NCBI GenBank assembly: GCA_015075275.1
Contig: JABTUU010000001.1
Span: 124,001-188,000 of the forward strand
Direction: 5' to 3'
DNA: 64,000 nucleotides
DNA from: Anaerolineales bacterium
GTDB taxonomy: Bacteria > Chloroflexota > Anaerolineae > Anaerolineales > Villigracilaceae
In this document: positions 33,248 to 42,194 of the stretch, piece by piece
Layout of the letters: every line of letters begins with the position of its first letter
How positions within the stretch are numbered: position 1 is the stretch's first letter
Notes under the pieces: model-generated
What the model was told of the DNA's origin: nothing
Database searches by the model: none
What the model saw: the letters and a program-made list of their open reading frames with translations, nothing else
Position numbers and translations under genes: made by a program

Positions 33248-33301
33248 CGTCCCGCAGGTTTGGTTGGATAAATATTGTCAATTGATCAAACCTGCGGGAC
33301 G
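33248..33301. repeat. CGTCCCG-family palindromic repeat, copy B
   Basis: CGTCCCGCAGGTTT and AAACCTGCGGGACG are perfect 14-base terminal inverted repeats. The centre has TTGTCAATTGATC and is similar, in reverse, to copy A at 15531-15583. It sits between modA and modB without breaking either frame. Confidence 0.8.
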
Positions 33302-33308
33302 GTGACAG

Positions 33309-34097
33309 ATGAAAAAACTCCTCGACTCAAAATGGATCTTCATCATCCCAAGCGCTTTGATGCTGGGATTATTTTTGCTTCCATTAGCCGCAGTGTTTAT
33401 CCGTTCGATTAACCCGGATTTTTTCGATTACGCTTTTTCAAAACAAGCATTGGATGCTTTGAAACTAAGTTTGGTCACCAGCACAATCACAACCGTATGC
33501 GCGATTCTCTTTGGCACGCCGCTCGCTTATGTTTTGGCAAACTGGAAAATCAAATACAAATCATGGATTGAATTGTTGATTGACTTGCCCATCGTCCTCC
33601 CGCCTTCGGTGGCAGGGTTGGCGTTATTGATCGCGTTTGGTCGCAGGGGCTTGTTCGGTTCGTATCTAAACCTGATCGGAATTTCGCTTCCATTTACAAC
33701 AGTGGCAGTGGTCATGGCGCAGATGTTTGTCGCCGCGCCGTTGTACATCCGCTCTGCGCGAGTCGGCTTCAGTGGCATTGACAAACAACTGGAAGAAGCC
33801 GCTAATGTGGAAGGCGCGAATCGCTGGCAATTGTTCCGTGAAGTAATGTTGCCGCTGACAGGCAGAACATTATTAAGCGGCGCCATCCTCACCTGGACGC
33901 GCGCCCTCGGCGAATTCGGCGCGACGATTTTATTTGCAGGAAATTTGGAAGGCGTAACTCAAACTATGCCGATGGCGATCTATTTAGGCTTTGAAAGAAA
34001 TCTCGGCGTCGCGCTGGCGTTGACCGTGATGTTGACGCTGGCTTCGGTTGTCTTATTGTTGTCAACCCGTTGGCTGGAAAAATTCAATTGCGATTAA
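33309..34097 (+). CDS. modB: Molybdate ABC transporter permease ModB
   Basis: A 262-residue permease with about five to six membrane helices and the EAA loop EEAANVEGANRWQLFREVMLP, where the ATPase docks. The FGATILFAGNLEGVTQTMP end is typical of ModB. It pairs with modA. No modC ATPase gene follows: the next gene is a selenoprotein, so the ATPase must be encoded elsewhere or shared. Confidence 0.9.
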   Translation: MKKLLDSKWIFIIPSALMLGLFLLPLAAVFIRSINPDFFDYAFSKQALDALKLSLVTSTITTVCAILFGTPLAYVLANWKIKYKSWIELLIDLPIVLPPSVAGLALLIAFGRRGLFGSYLNLIGISLPFTTVAVVMAQMFVAAPLYIRSARVGFSGIDKQLEEAANVEGANRWQLFREVMLPLTGRTLLSGAILTWTRALGEFGATILFAGNLEGVTQTMPMAIYLGFERNLGVALALTVMLTLASVVLLLSTRWLEKFNCD

Positions 34098-34141
34098 GAA
34101 TGCGCGAGGGACGCGCCTGCTCTCTTCAAAACGCTAAATGA

Positions 34142-34147
34142 TATAAT
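34142..34147 (+). promoter_or_regulatory. -10 box before the selW-like gene
   Basis: TATAAT lies 21 bases before the ATG at 34168, with GGAGG between them as a ribosome binding site. The -35 region is not convincing. Confidence 0.45.
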
Positions 34148-34167
34148 CGCGCGATAACGGAGGCTCG

Positions 34168-34413
34168 ATGCTGAATATTGAAATCGTCTATTGCGCGGTC
34201 TGACAGTACACCGCTCGGGCCGTGAGCCTGACGGGCGAACTGCTTAGGAATTATGAACGCGAAATTGAAGGGATCAAATTGATTCCATCCGACGGCGGCC
34301 GCTTCGAAGTGACCGTTAATGGCCGTTTATTGTATTCAAAATTGCAGACGCATCGTCATGCTGAAGCGGGAGAGGTGGCGGGCTTGATCGGACGTTTGAT
34401 CAAAGAAGGATAG
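34168..34413 (+). CDS. selW: SelW/Rdx-family selenoprotein with in-frame TGA
   Basis: An 81-residue protein if TGA at 34201 is read as selenocysteine (residue 12). The start ATG 34168 is preceded by GGAGG. The N-terminus MLNIEIVYCAV-U-QY fits the SelW redox motif C-x-x-U after a first beta strand, and the reading continues without break through GRFEVTVNGRLLYSK, a clear SelW/Rdx segment, to TAG. A hairpin with a GU-containing loop follows the TGA at the right distance for a bacterial SECIS. Members are small thioredoxin-like redox proteins. Ordinary gene calling would give only the 63-residue rest from 34222. The alternative is a nonsense mutation, which seems less likely because Sec sits exactly at the family position. 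Confidence 0.85.
34204..34242 (+). promoter_or_regulatory. Candidate bacterial SECIS hairpin
   Basis: Directly after the TGA, 17-base arms fold around the loop CGUGA (34221-34225). The top stem is six pairs (UCGGGC with GCCUGA, one G-U), then a 2x2 loop, short pairs with mismatches, and an outer stem CAGU with ACUG. The loop begins 18 bases after the TGA and has G in its second place, as in known bacterial SECIS elements. Confidence 0.65.
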
Positions 34414-34430
34414 GAAGGTAGAGATTGTAT

Positions 34431-35417
34431 ATGTCCAAAAAGGGACGCGTATTTTCAGGAGCAAGACCTACGGGGCGCCAACACTTAGGAAATTATCTGG
34501 GCGCAATTCAGAATTACGTTGCGTTGCAAGACGACTACGATTGCGTCTATTGCATTGTAGACGTTCATGCGTTGACGACGGTGGAAACGACTCAAGAGTT
34601 AAAACAAAACACAATCGAAATGGCGCTCGACTGGCTCGCCGCGGGGATTCGTCCCGACGAAACGATTCTGTTTATCCAGTCGCACGCCCCTGAGGTGATG
34701 GAACTTCACACCTATCTTTCGATGGTTGCGCAGATGGGTAAACTCACCGACCTACCGACCTTCAAAGAGAAAATCGCTCAGCAGCCTGAGAACGCCAACT
34801 ACGGCTTGCTCGGTTATCCCGTATTGATGACCGCCGACATTGTTTTGTATAAAACGGATATCGTCCCGGTCGGCATTGATCAAGCTCCACATTTGGAATT
34901 TGCGCGCGAGATCGTCCGCTCGTTCAATTATCGTTACAACACAAAGGTTCTCGTTGAGCCGCAAGCAAAGCATACCGAAGTGTTGAAAGTGTTGGGCATT
35001 GACGGCAGAGCCAAGATGAGCAAGAGTTTGAACAATCACATCGAACTCGCCGCTGCGCCCGAAGAGACGACCGCTCGCGTCCGAGAGATGGTCACCGACC
35101 CGGCGCGCGTCAAACGCACGGATCCCGGCAACCCCGACGTATGCAACGTCTTCTCGATGCACAAGATCTTTTCGCCGCAAGACGAAGTAGACATGATCAA
35201 CGTCGAATGCCGCCGCGCCGGTATCGGCTGCGTAGATTGCAAAAAACGATTAGCCGCTAATTTGAATAAACATCTGGAACCGTTCCGCGCCAAACGCGCC
35301 GAACTCGCCTCCAAGCCGGACCTTGTGACTGAAACGTTGAACGACGGCGCTAAACGCGCTCGCGTCATCGCGCAGGAGACGATGAAAGAAGTCCGCGAGG
35401 CGATACAGTTGCCCTAA
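34431..35417 (+). CDS. trpS: Tryptophanyl-tRNA synthetase
   Basis: A 328-residue class I synthetase charging tRNA-Trp. The HIGH-type motif is in [16 protein letters not shown] and KMSKS is in [12 protein letters not shown]. Rossmann fold and length fit bacterial TrpRS. ATG 34431 gives the normal N-terminus; TTG 34425 in frame is possible. It follows the selenoprotein gene by 17 bases and may be co-transcribed with dtd and the next gene. Confidence 0.93.
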   Translation: MSKKGRVFSGARPTGRQHLGNYLGAIQNYVALQDDYDCVYCIVDVHALTTVETTQELKQNTIEMALDWLAAGIRPDETILFIQSHAPEVMELHTYLSMVAQMGKLTDLPTFKEKIAQQPENANYGLLGYPVLMTADIVLYKTDIVPVGIDQAPHLEFAREIVRSFNYRYNTKVLVEPQAKHTEVLKVLGIDGRAKMSKSLNNHIELAAAPEETTARVREMVTDPARVKRTDPGNPDVCNVFSMHKIFSPQDEVDMINVECRRAGIGCVDCKKRLAANLNKHLEPFRAKRAELASKPDLVTETLNDGAKRARVIAQETMKEVREAIQLP

Positions 35418-35422
35418 CGATC

Positions 35423-35860
35423 ATGCGCGCATTAATCCAACGAGTTTCAAGAGCCAGCGTCGCTGTCGAAAGACAGACTATTTCCTCCATTGGAAAAGGT
35501 CTGCTGATTCTGTTGGGAGTCGGTCACGGCGATGGGCAGGAGCAGGCAAATTTCCTTGCGGAGAAGACTGCCAATCTGCGCATCTTTGAAGATGAACAGG
35601 GGAAAACGAATTTATCCATTTTAGATGTGCAGGGCGAGGCGATCGTCGTTTCACAATTCACGCTGTATGCCAACACCCAAAAGGGACGCCGCCCTTCGTT
35701 CATTGATGCCGCCTTGCCCGATGTCGCTGAACCGCTGGTGAATCGATTCGTTGAATTATTGCGCGGACACGGCGTCCCGACTCAGGCGGGGAAGTTCGGC
35801 GCGCACATGGAAGTGGAAATTCATAACGATGGACCCGTTACGATCTGGTTGGAGAAATGA
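35423..35860 (+). CDS. dtd: D-aminoacyl-tRNA deacylase
   Basis: A 145-residue protein matching Dtd: [16 protein letters not shown] at the start, VVSQFTLYA in the middle (catalytic Thr in SQFTL) and the Gly-Pro motif in [12 protein letters not shown] at the end. It removes D-amino acids wrongly attached to tRNA. Placement just after trpS suits a translation-quality operon. Its stop overlaps the next start (ATGA). Confidence 0.94.
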   Translation: MRALIQRVSRASVAVERQTISSIGKGLLILLGVGHGDGQEQANFLAEKTANLRIFEDEQGKTNLSILDVQGEAIVVSQFTLYANTQKGRRPSFIDAALPDVAEPLVNRFVELLRGHGVPTQAGKFGAHMEVEIHNDGPVTIWLEK

Positions 35861-36360
35861 ACATGCAACCCAACGCGATTCAAAAACTGCTCCATCGTTT
35901 TTTGATGTTGAAACCTGTCTCGGCGCTCTTGTCAAAAGTTTTATATCGAACCGATAATTTCTTGTTAGAGGTAAGCGGAGGGAGGCTGACCGTCACTCGC
36001 ATTGTCGGGTTGCAAGTCATCCAATTGACGACGAAAGGCGCGAAGACGGGCAATCTGCGAACCATGCCGCTGATCGGTTTCCCAGACGGCGAGAAGATCG
36101 CGCTGATCGCTTCATATTTTGGCGGGGAGCGTAACCCCGGCTGGTATTACAACTTGAAGACAAATCCTGAGTGTGAAGTTGGGATTCATGGCGCGGTGAA
36201 AAAATATATCGCGCGCGAAGTTTTCGATGATGAACGCGAGAAATATTTTCAACTTGCGATTTCATATTACGCGGGATATCAAAAATATCGCGAACGCGCA
36301 GCGCGGCGCCATATCCCCGTGATGGTGTTGGAGTCTAATAATCTTCCGCCAGCATCATAA
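35857..36360 (+). CDS. Deazaflavin (F420)-dependent nitroreductase-family protein
   Basis: A 167-residue split-barrel protein of the DDN/DUF385 type: [18 protein letters not shown] is the family start, followed by [20 protein letters not shown]. Members reduce nitro compounds or quinones with F420H2 or FMN. A hydrophobic first 30 residues may be a lipid-binding helix. It is coupled to dtd by ATGA. No F420 synthesis gene is in the window to confirm the cofactor. A terminator follows. Confidence 0.85.
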   Translation: MNMQPNAIQKLLHRFLMLKPVSALLSKVLYRTDNFLLEVSGGRLTVTRIVGLQVIQLTTKGAKTGNLRTMPLIGFPDGEKIALIASYFGGERNPGWYYNLKTNPECEVGIHGAVKKYIAREVFDDEREKYFQLAISYYAGYQKYRERAARRHIPVMVLESNNLPPAS

Positions 36361-36398
36361 CCTTAGCGTATAAGGCTTTTTGAAGCGCAGTAAAGACT

Positions 36399-36435
36399 GT
36401 CTTGCGATTCCATCGGAATCGCAAGACGCTTTCTT
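36399..36435. terminator. Bidirectional terminator
   Basis: GTCTTGCGATTCC, ATC, GGAATCGCAAGAC is a perfect 13-base stem, followed by GCTTTCTTT on plus. It sits between the ends of two convergent genes. Confidence 0.8.
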
Positions 36436-37740
36436 TCACGCCAGCCCGACCGCTTTTAACATATCTTCGTTCGAATCGAATTTAAATTCTTTAACGCCGC
36501 GCTTTTTGGCTTCTTCCAATTCGATCGTTTCCAACATTTTGACGCGTTCTTTAGTGACAACCGGCTTGTTGAGCGAATTAAATTTCGCGGCGATCGCCTC
36601 AGAATTTGACGCGCCGGGCTGTTTCATCTTCTGAAGATAGTGCAAGACCGCCTTCGACGCGTTTATCCCGTCTTTACGAGCAACGCCGACAAGCCCCGAA
36701 CTCGCCTTGCGCGACCAGCCGCCGACGAAGACGTCTTCGAAAGGCGTTTCATACGAGTGACCATCTACCGGGAAGCGTGGATTGGGATTCTTGACGAATT
36801 CATTCCATTCGGTCGGCAGACCGAACGATTCGTCCACTTTGTCGCCGATGGCGAAGACGACTGTTTCCACGTCTAAGCGACGCTTGACGCCTGTGGCTCT
36901 CGCTTTGATCTCGCTGTCTTTTTCTATAAGGATGTTATCTTCGATCTCCACTTGCGTTAGTAACCCGTTCTCGCCGATCAACTGCACAGGCGAAGCGAGG
37001 AAGATGAATTGAAAGCGCGTATCCGATGTTTTAGGCAGCGCCTTGGGAAGGGCGGCGAGAATAGAGGCGTGACTGGCGGACGGGTCTTGGCGAACCGTTT
37101 TCATCGTCGGCGTGACGCGCCGAATCTCTTCCTCTAATGCGGCTTGATCGAGATAGGCGATCACATATTCCATTTCTTGTTTCTCAAATTTTACTTCCGC
37201 AGGACCGCGCCGAACGATGGCGGTCACTTCCTCTGCGTTTTGTTCGCGAGTAAGAAAGTGTGCGATGTCAAGCATCACGTTGCCCGCGCCGATCACGGCG
37301 CAGCGCTTGCCGAAGCGGAATGGCTGCTGGCTGTATGGCGGCAGATGATTGTAGTGATAAACGACGTCTTTGGCGTGATAAACGCCCGCGAGGTCTTCGC
37401 CGGGCAGACCCAGCCATTTCGTTCCCTGCGCTCCCACGGCGACGAGGATCGCTTGAAAGCCGAGCGCGCGCAGGTCGTCAAGCGTGAGATCGCCGCTTTG
37501 TCCGACCGTAACGTTGCCGTAGTAGTCGAGGTTGGGCAATTCCAATGCCTGACGAAACTGCTTACGCAGCCCGTTCTTCATTGTATATTTATCGAGGTAA
37601 ATCCCATATTCCGCTAAGCCACCCGGTTTTATGTCGCGGTTGAACAAAGAAACGCGCGCGCCAGCTCTCGCGAGTTCGCGCGCGCCGAACATACCGGCGG
37701 GTCCCGCGCCAATCACGGCGACGTTGAATTGATCTGTCAC
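36436..37740 (-). CDS. FAD-dependent ferredoxin/NADP-type reductase
   Basis: A 434-residue flavoprotein. The N-terminal FAD motif VAVIGAGPAGMFGARELA, the NAD(P) motif CAVIGAGNVMLDIA near 160 and the closing GGWSRKASSGLVGVARKDG place it with FprA/adrenodoxin-reductase or the small subunit of glutamate synthase. It probably moves electrons between NADPH and ferredoxin. GTG 37740 follows GGAGGCATT, so I prefer it to an upstream ATG. No iron-sulfur cysteine cluster is seen, unlike GltD. Confidence 0.82.
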   Translation of the reverse strand: MTDQFNVAVIGAGPAGMFGARELARAGARVSLFNRDIKPGGLAEYGIYLDKYTMKNGLRKQFRQALELPNLDYYGNVTVGQSGDLTLDDLRALGFQAILVAVGAQGTKWLGLPGEDLAGVYHAKDVVYHYNHLPPYSQQPFRFGKRCAVIGAGNVMLDIAHFLTREQNAEEVTAIVRRGPAEVKFEKQEMEYVIAYLDQAALEEEIRRVTPTMKTVRQDPSASHASILAALPKALPKTSDTRFQFIFLASPVQLIGENGLLTQVEIEDNILIEKDSEIKARATGVKRRLDVETVVFAIGDKVDESFGLPTEWNEFVKNPNPRFPVDGHSYETPFEDVFVGGWSRKASSGLVGVARKDGINASKAVLHYLQKMKQPGASNSEAIAAKFNSLNKPVVTKERVKMLETIELEEAKKRGVKEFKFDSNEDMLKAVGLA

Positions 37741-37889
37741 AATGCCTCCTGCAGCGTTGAAATGCGAAAGCGCATTATAGCCAAAATTTAATCCGTTCAC
37801 AAGGCGAATGCAGCGGTGCGTCTTTTGAGTATTTTGTCGTAATTATGTTAAGATTGTAAGTAGATTCAATTCAGCGGCGAGGAGACGGC

Positions 37890-38624
37890 ATGCCAGAACA
37901 AAACCCTAATTCAAGCGAGCCAGCCAGCAAACTCAAACGGATTTTGCGCGGTGAAACAGGCGCGCGCGTAAGCGCTCAGCGTCGCGCCGGCTCGCGCCGA
38001 CCTGAGACTTTGACGCCAAATCGCGCGCCGGTAGGCAAGTCGAGATACAAATTGCTTCCCGCATTTTGGACGATCGCGAGCGTTCTCTCGATGACCGTTA
38101 ATCTTGTGTTATTAGGCGTTCTTCTTGCGGTTTTGCAAATTGTAGGAAAAACTCCTTTTCAAGCTGACGATCAATTTGCCGGTTTGTTGGGCGGGCTGTA
38201 TCAGAATTTTGCCAAAATGGACGAAGCCGCAATCATTTCAAGCATTCCCGTCGTTGATACGGTTCCGTTGGATATCGTCGTGCCGGTGCAAACGACTACG
38301 CGTATCACGCTTGCTGAACCCGCCACGATCAATGGCGCGCATGTGGTTATCAATACCGGCGGCGTAAATATAGACGCGGATGCTGTCGTGACGCTCCCTG
38401 CCGGTACGCCGCTCGTGGTTGCGCTTGACTTCCCGCTGGGGGTTAAAGATAATATCCCTATCCAATTAGACGTAGCAGTGAACATCCCCCTGCGGGCGAC
38501 GCAACTGCATGAGCCGTTTGTCGGCTTACAGGAACTCGTTAAACCGTATTATTGTCTCATTGAACCGACCGCGGTTTGGAATAATGTGCGTATTTGTTCG
38601 CCGCTGTCCGCTCCGACCCCTTAA
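37890..38624 (+). CDS. Membrane-anchored protein, unknown
   Basis: A 244-residue protein: a basic, Arg-rich cytoplasmic N-terminus (residues 1-50), one membrane helix (about 52-85), then an outside domain with many beta-type hydrophobic stretches and few charged residues, beginning with KTPFQADDQ. No family is recognised. The ATG has GAGGAGACGGC upstream. It lies 12 bases before the M16 protease pair and may be co-transcribed. Confidence 0.65.
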   Translation: MPEQNPNSSEPASKLKRILRGETGARVSAQRRAGSRRPETLTPNRAPVGKSRYKLLPAFWTIASVLSMTVNLVLLGVLLAVLQIVGKTPFQADDQFAGLLGGLYQNFAKMDEAAIISSIPVVDTVPLDIVVPVQTTTRITLAEPATINGAHVVINTGGVNIDADAVVTLPAGTPLVVALDFPLGVKDNIPIQLDVAVNIPLRATQLHEPFVGLQELVKPYYCLIEPTAVWNNVRICSPLSAPTP

Positions 38625-38636
38625 AGGACTCAACGA

Positions 38637-39923
38637 ATGACCGATTCTCACACTGAAATTACGCTCTCCAACGGACTTAAAGTTCTATTGAAAGAAATTC
38701 ACACCGCGCCGATCATTTCTTCGTGGCTGTGGTATCGCGTCGGCTCGCGCGACGAAGTGCAGGGACGCACCGGCATCTCGCATTGGGTCGAACACATGCA
38801 GTTCAAAGGCACGCCGCAATTCCCCGCCAACCTGCTCGATAAAGCCATCTCGCGCGAAGGCGGCTTATGGAACGCGATGACCTACCTCGATTGGACGGCA
38901 TATTACGAAACCATGCCCGCCGACAAAATTGATCTGGGTCTGCGACTCGAATCAGACCGCATGATGAACAGCGAGTTCAAACCCGAAGAGGTCGCCTCCG
39001 AACGCACGGTCATCATGTCGGAGCGCGAAGGCAGTGAAAACGAACCGCTCTTCATGCTTGGCGAGGTTGTGCAACAAACCGCATTCCGTGTGCATCCGTA
39101 TCATCACGAGGTCATCGGCGATATGGCAGACCTGCGCACGATGACACGCGACGATCTTTATAATCACTACCGCGAATTTTATGTGCCGAACAACGCGGTG
39201 ATGGCGATCGCGGGCGATTTCGAATCCGATAAAATGCTGGCGCGCATCCGCGAGTTGTTCGAATCGATTCCATCTGGAAAAGAGCCGACGCGTGTGGCGC
39301 GCGAGGAACTTCAGCAACATGGGGAGGTGCGACTCAGCGTGGAAGGACCCGGTTCAACTTCGTACGTGCAGGCTTGTTACCGCTTCCCAGCCGCTTCACA
39401 CCCCGACTTTTTCCCGCTCACAGTGCTGGACAGTTTACTCGCCGGTCCGAGCAACCTCAACATGTTCGGCGGCGGCATCTCGAACAAAACCTCCCGCCTC
39501 TACCGCGCTCTTGTAGATAAAGAACTGGCGGTCAGCGTACACGGCGGCGCGTCCGCAACAATTGATCCGTTCTTGTATGGAATCACAATGACAATTCATC
39601 CCAAGCGCAAGCCCGAAGAGGCTCTCGCCGTGTTGGATAAGGAACTCAAGCGCGCGCAGGAAGAAAAAGTTTCAAAAGAAGAGATCGCCCGCGCCATCAA
39701 ACAAGCGCGCGCCATCTTCGCCTATGGGAGCGAGAACATCACTAATCAGGCGTTTTGGATGGGCTACGCGGAAATGTTCGCCACCTACGATTGGTTTCGA
39801 ACGTATCTCGATAAACTGGCAAAAGTCACTGCGAAAGATATTCAACGCGTGGCGAATGAATACTTCAAGCCGCAATCCCGCGTCGTCGGCACGTATGTTC
39901 CGCAAGATGGGAAGGTGAGATAA
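38637..39923 (+). CDS. M16-family zinc peptidase, active subunit
   Basis: A 428-residue protein with the inverted zinc motif HxxEH as HWVEH (residues 49-53) and a later Glu region (about 123-130) as the third ligand. This is the pitrilysin/processing-peptidase type. It cuts peptides or helps protein turnover, usually as a pair with an inactive partner. Its TAA stop overlaps the next start by one base, so the pair is translated together. Confidence 0.92.
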   Translation: MTDSHTEITLSNGLKVLLKEIHTAPIISSWLWYRVGSRDEVQGRTGISHWVEHMQFKGTPQFPANLLDKAISREGGLWNAMTYLDWTAYYETMPADKIDLGLRLESDRMMNSEFKPEEVASERTVIMSEREGSENEPLFMLGEVVQQTAFRVHPYHHEVIGDMADLRTMTRDDLYNHYREFYVPNNAVMAIAGDFESDKMLARIRELFESIPSGKEPTRVAREELQQHGEVRLSVEGPGSTSYVQACYRFPAASHPDFFPLTVLDSLLAGPSNLNMFGGGISNKTSRLYRALVDKELAVSVHGGASATIDPFLYGITMTIHPKRKPEEALAVLDKELKRAQEEKVSKEEIARAIKQARAIFAYGSENITNQAFWMGYAEMFATYDWFRTYLDKLAKVTAKDIQRVANEYFKPQSRVVGTYVPQDGKVR

Positions 39924-41191
39924 TGGATAAACGAAAATCTCTTCCCGGACCGAATGATATTCATCGCGAGATTCTGCCGAACGGCATTACGGTGTTGACG
40001 CGCTCCAACTTCAACAGCCCGTCAGTCGTCATCGGTGGATATTTGGATGCCGGCGCGTTGTTCGACCCCGACCCAAAACTCGGGCTGGCTGATTTCGTCA
40101 CCTCGGCGTTGATGCGCGGAACGAAGAAACGCACCTTCGATACAATTTACAATGAATTGGAATCTGCCGGCGCGAGTCTTGGTTTTAGTTCCGGCGTGCA
40201 TAAATCTGGGTTCCATGGGCGCTCGCTGGCAGAGGATCTTCCGCTGTTGTTGACTCTGCTAACCGAGTCTTTGACCACGCCAACCTTCCCAAAAGTGGAA
40301 CTTGAAAAATTGCGCGCGCAACTGCTGACCGGTCTCGACATCAGCGCGCAAGATACAGCCGACATGGCATCGCAGACGTTCGATGAAATATTGTTTAAGG
40401 ATCATCCATACAGCCGCCCGGAAGAGGGGAATCACCAAACGGTCAAACGCATCACGCGGGATGATCTGGTGAAATTTCACCGCGAGCATTTCGGTCCGCG
40501 CGGGATGGTGATCGTCATCGTCGGCGCGGTCGAGGGGGCGGAAGCGGTCAAACAGGTGAAGCGCTCGCTAGGGGCGTGGCAGGTCGAAGATCAGAAAGAA
40601 GCGCCGGCTCTGCCTCCGTTAAAGATGTTGAAGAAGACCGTCCGCAAGCATCATCGCATCAACGGCAAGTCGCAGTCTGACTTGGTCGTCGGCACGAATG
40701 GACCAATGCGCCGCGATGCAGAGTTTATGCCGGCGTCGTTGGGAAATAATATTTTGGGTCAGTTCGGTCTGATGGGGCGCATCGGCGACGTGGTGCGCGA
40801 GAAGGCGGGGCTGGCGTATTATGCTCATTCGAGTCTGAGCGCGGGGCTGGGGCCCGGCTCGTGGGAGGTGAACGCCGGCGTGAACCCGAGCAATGTGGCG
40901 AAGGCTTCGGAGTTGATCGTCGGTGAGTTGAAACGGTTTGTGGATGATGGCGTGACGCCGGAGGAATTGAAAGATAGTCAGGAAAATTTTGTCGGGCGCC
41001 TGCCGCTCTCGCTCGAGTCGAATGGCGGCGTGGCGAACGCGCTGTTGAACATCGAACGGCATGATCTGGGGTTGGATTATTATCAGAGGTATGAAGGTCT
41101 CGTCCGTGATGTGACGCGCGAGGCTGTGTTGAACGCGGCGAGGAAGTTTATTGATGTGGAGAAGTTGGCGGTTGCGGTGGCGGGGGCGTAG
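39923..41191 (+). CDS. M16-family peptidase-like, inactive subunit
   Basis: A 422-residue M16 fold with no HxxEH: the matching place reads LADFVTSALMRG. It keeps the family late parts (KAGLAYYAHSSLSAGLGPG, about residues 293-313). Typical bacterial M16 pairs have one catalytic and one non-catalytic subunit, with the second supplying a substrate-binding loop. It directly follows the active partner. Confidence 0.9.
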   Translation: MDKRKSLPGPNDIHREILPNGITVLTRSNFNSPSVVIGGYLDAGALFDPDPKLGLADFVTSALMRGTKKRTFDTIYNELESAGASLGFSSGVHKSGFHGRSLAEDLPLLLTLLTESLTTPTFPKVELEKLRAQLLTGLDISAQDTADMASQTFDEILFKDHPYSRPEEGNHQTVKRITRDDLVKFHREHFGPRGMVIVIVGAVEGAEAVKQVKRSLGAWQVEDQKEAPALPPLKMLKKTVRKHHRINGKSQSDLVVGTNGPMRRDAEFMPASLGNNILGQFGLMGRIGDVVREKAGLAYYAHSSLSAGLGPGSWEVNAGVNPSNVAKASELIVGELKRFVDDGVTPEELKDSQENFVGRLPLSLESNGGVANALLNIERHDLGLDYYQRYEGLVRDVTREAVLNAARKFIDVEKLAVAVAGA

Positions 41192-41357
41192 GAGTAATTG
41201 GTGTGAGGAAGAGAGAATTAGAGGATTAGAGAATTGGAGATTAGAGACTGGAGATTTGGAGAATTGGCGGTGGTCGAGTAGCGAGCGTGGGTTGCGAGCG
41301 TATCGAGACCAGAGAATTTGAGGCTAGAGAATAGAAAGTGGAAAGTGGTTCGGTGTG
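41192..41357. other. Purine-rich low-complexity spacer
   Basis: Degenerate tandem repeats such as AGAGAATTAGAGGATTAGAG and GGAGATTAGAGACTGGAG fill about 41210-41345. No gene is seen. It resembles the CTAG-type tracts elsewhere in having short direct repeats next to a gene start. Confidence 0.5.
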
Positions 41358-41723
41358 ATGAAAATTGCAACTGGCGTTGATCTAATTGAAATTGACCGCA
41401 TCGAGGAAGTGATTGCGCGGCATGGCAAGCACTACCTCGAGCGTATCTACACGCCTGCGGAGTTGGAGCAGTGCGGTAAGCGCGCTGAGTCGCTGGCGGG
41501 GAGGTTCGCCGCAAAAGAGGCGGTTGTCAAAGCGCTCGGTTCGGGGATCGGGGATATTACATGGAAAGAGATCGAAATTTTGGGTGATGAGAATAACGCG
41601 CCGAAACTCACATTGAATGGCGCGGCGAAACAAAAAGCGGACTCACTTGGCTTCTCCTCGTGGTCGGTGAGTATCAGTCACAGCCAGAGTCATTCGGTGG
41701 CGTTCGTGGTGATGGTGGGGTGA
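41358..41723 (+). CDS. acpS: Holo-[acyl-carrier-protein] synthase
   Basis: A 121-residue 4'-phosphopantetheinyl transferase: TGVDLIEIDRIEEVI at the start (metal Asp) and GRFAAKEAVVKALGSG (metal Glu) are the AcpS signatures, and SISHSQSHSVAFVV closes the protein. It moves phosphopantetheine from CoA to ACP for fatty acid synthesis. ATG 41358 is preferred; the GTG at 41355 would add one residue. Confidence 0.94.
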   Translation: MKIATGVDLIEIDRIEEVIARHGKHYLERIYTPAELEQCGKRAESLAGRFAAKEAVVKALGSGIGDITWKEIEILGDENNAPKLTLNGAAKQKADSLGFSSWSVSISHSQSHSVAFVVMVG

Positions 41724-41763
41724 AATAGCCCGGCAACAGTGTAATGGGGAAAGTAAAATTCCA

Positions 41764-41793
41764 TAGACAAAAAAAAAAAACAGGTTGTATAAT
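41764..41793 (+). promoter_or_regulatory. Promoter of the LuxR/Mau-type cassette
   Basis: TAGACA (41764-41769) and TATAAT (41788-41793) with an 18-base spacer that holds a run of A. It lies about 48 bases before the LuxR-type gene. Confidence 0.6.
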
Positions 41794-41840
41794 CGAGCCA
41801 CCGCACCTTTTTCATGATAGTCTTCAGAATAGGAGGTGAT

Positions 41841-42065
41841 ATGAGTGAAGATACTTTTCCCAATGCCGAATTATCACTAAGCCCGCGCGAACAAGAAACG
41901 CTGGACTTGCTGGTTGAAGAACTAACGAACAAAGAGATTGCAGCGCGGATGGGGATTTCTGAAAAAATGGTAGAGAGAAATCTTGCGCACATCTATCGAA
42001 AGATCAATGCGCGCGGCAGGGTTGGAGCGGTGGCATGGGCATTGAAACGCAAGAAGCGTAGGTAG
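41841..42065 (+). CDS. Stand-alone LuxR-type helix-turn-helix
   Basis: A 74-residue protein that is only the GerE/LuxR DNA-binding domain: LSPREQETLDLLVEELTNKEIA, then ISEKMVERNLAHIYRKI. There is no sensor or receiver part. ATG 41841 follows AGGAGGTGAT. It is the first gene of a one-strand set with an ABC ATPase, MauE-like and MauD-like proteins, a Cys-rich peptide and a permease, which it might control. Confidence 0.82.
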   Translation: MSEDTFPNAELSLSPREQETLDLLVEELTNKEIAARMGISEKMVERNLAHIYRKINARGRVGAVAWALKRKKRR

Positions 42066-42194
42066 GGAAATCCCTGCCGTTGGGGAATCCCTATCTTGTG
42101 AATAAATAGAACATGGCTAGAATATAGAAATAAGCGGGTCTTGCTGATAACAATTAATCGTTTGCATACCTGTTGCGACGGAGGTATCTGCATA

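Noticed and set aside
34222..34413. A 63-residue protein starting at a non-ATG codon
   Set aside because: It is the tail of the SelW-type gene; the real start is upstream of the TGA.
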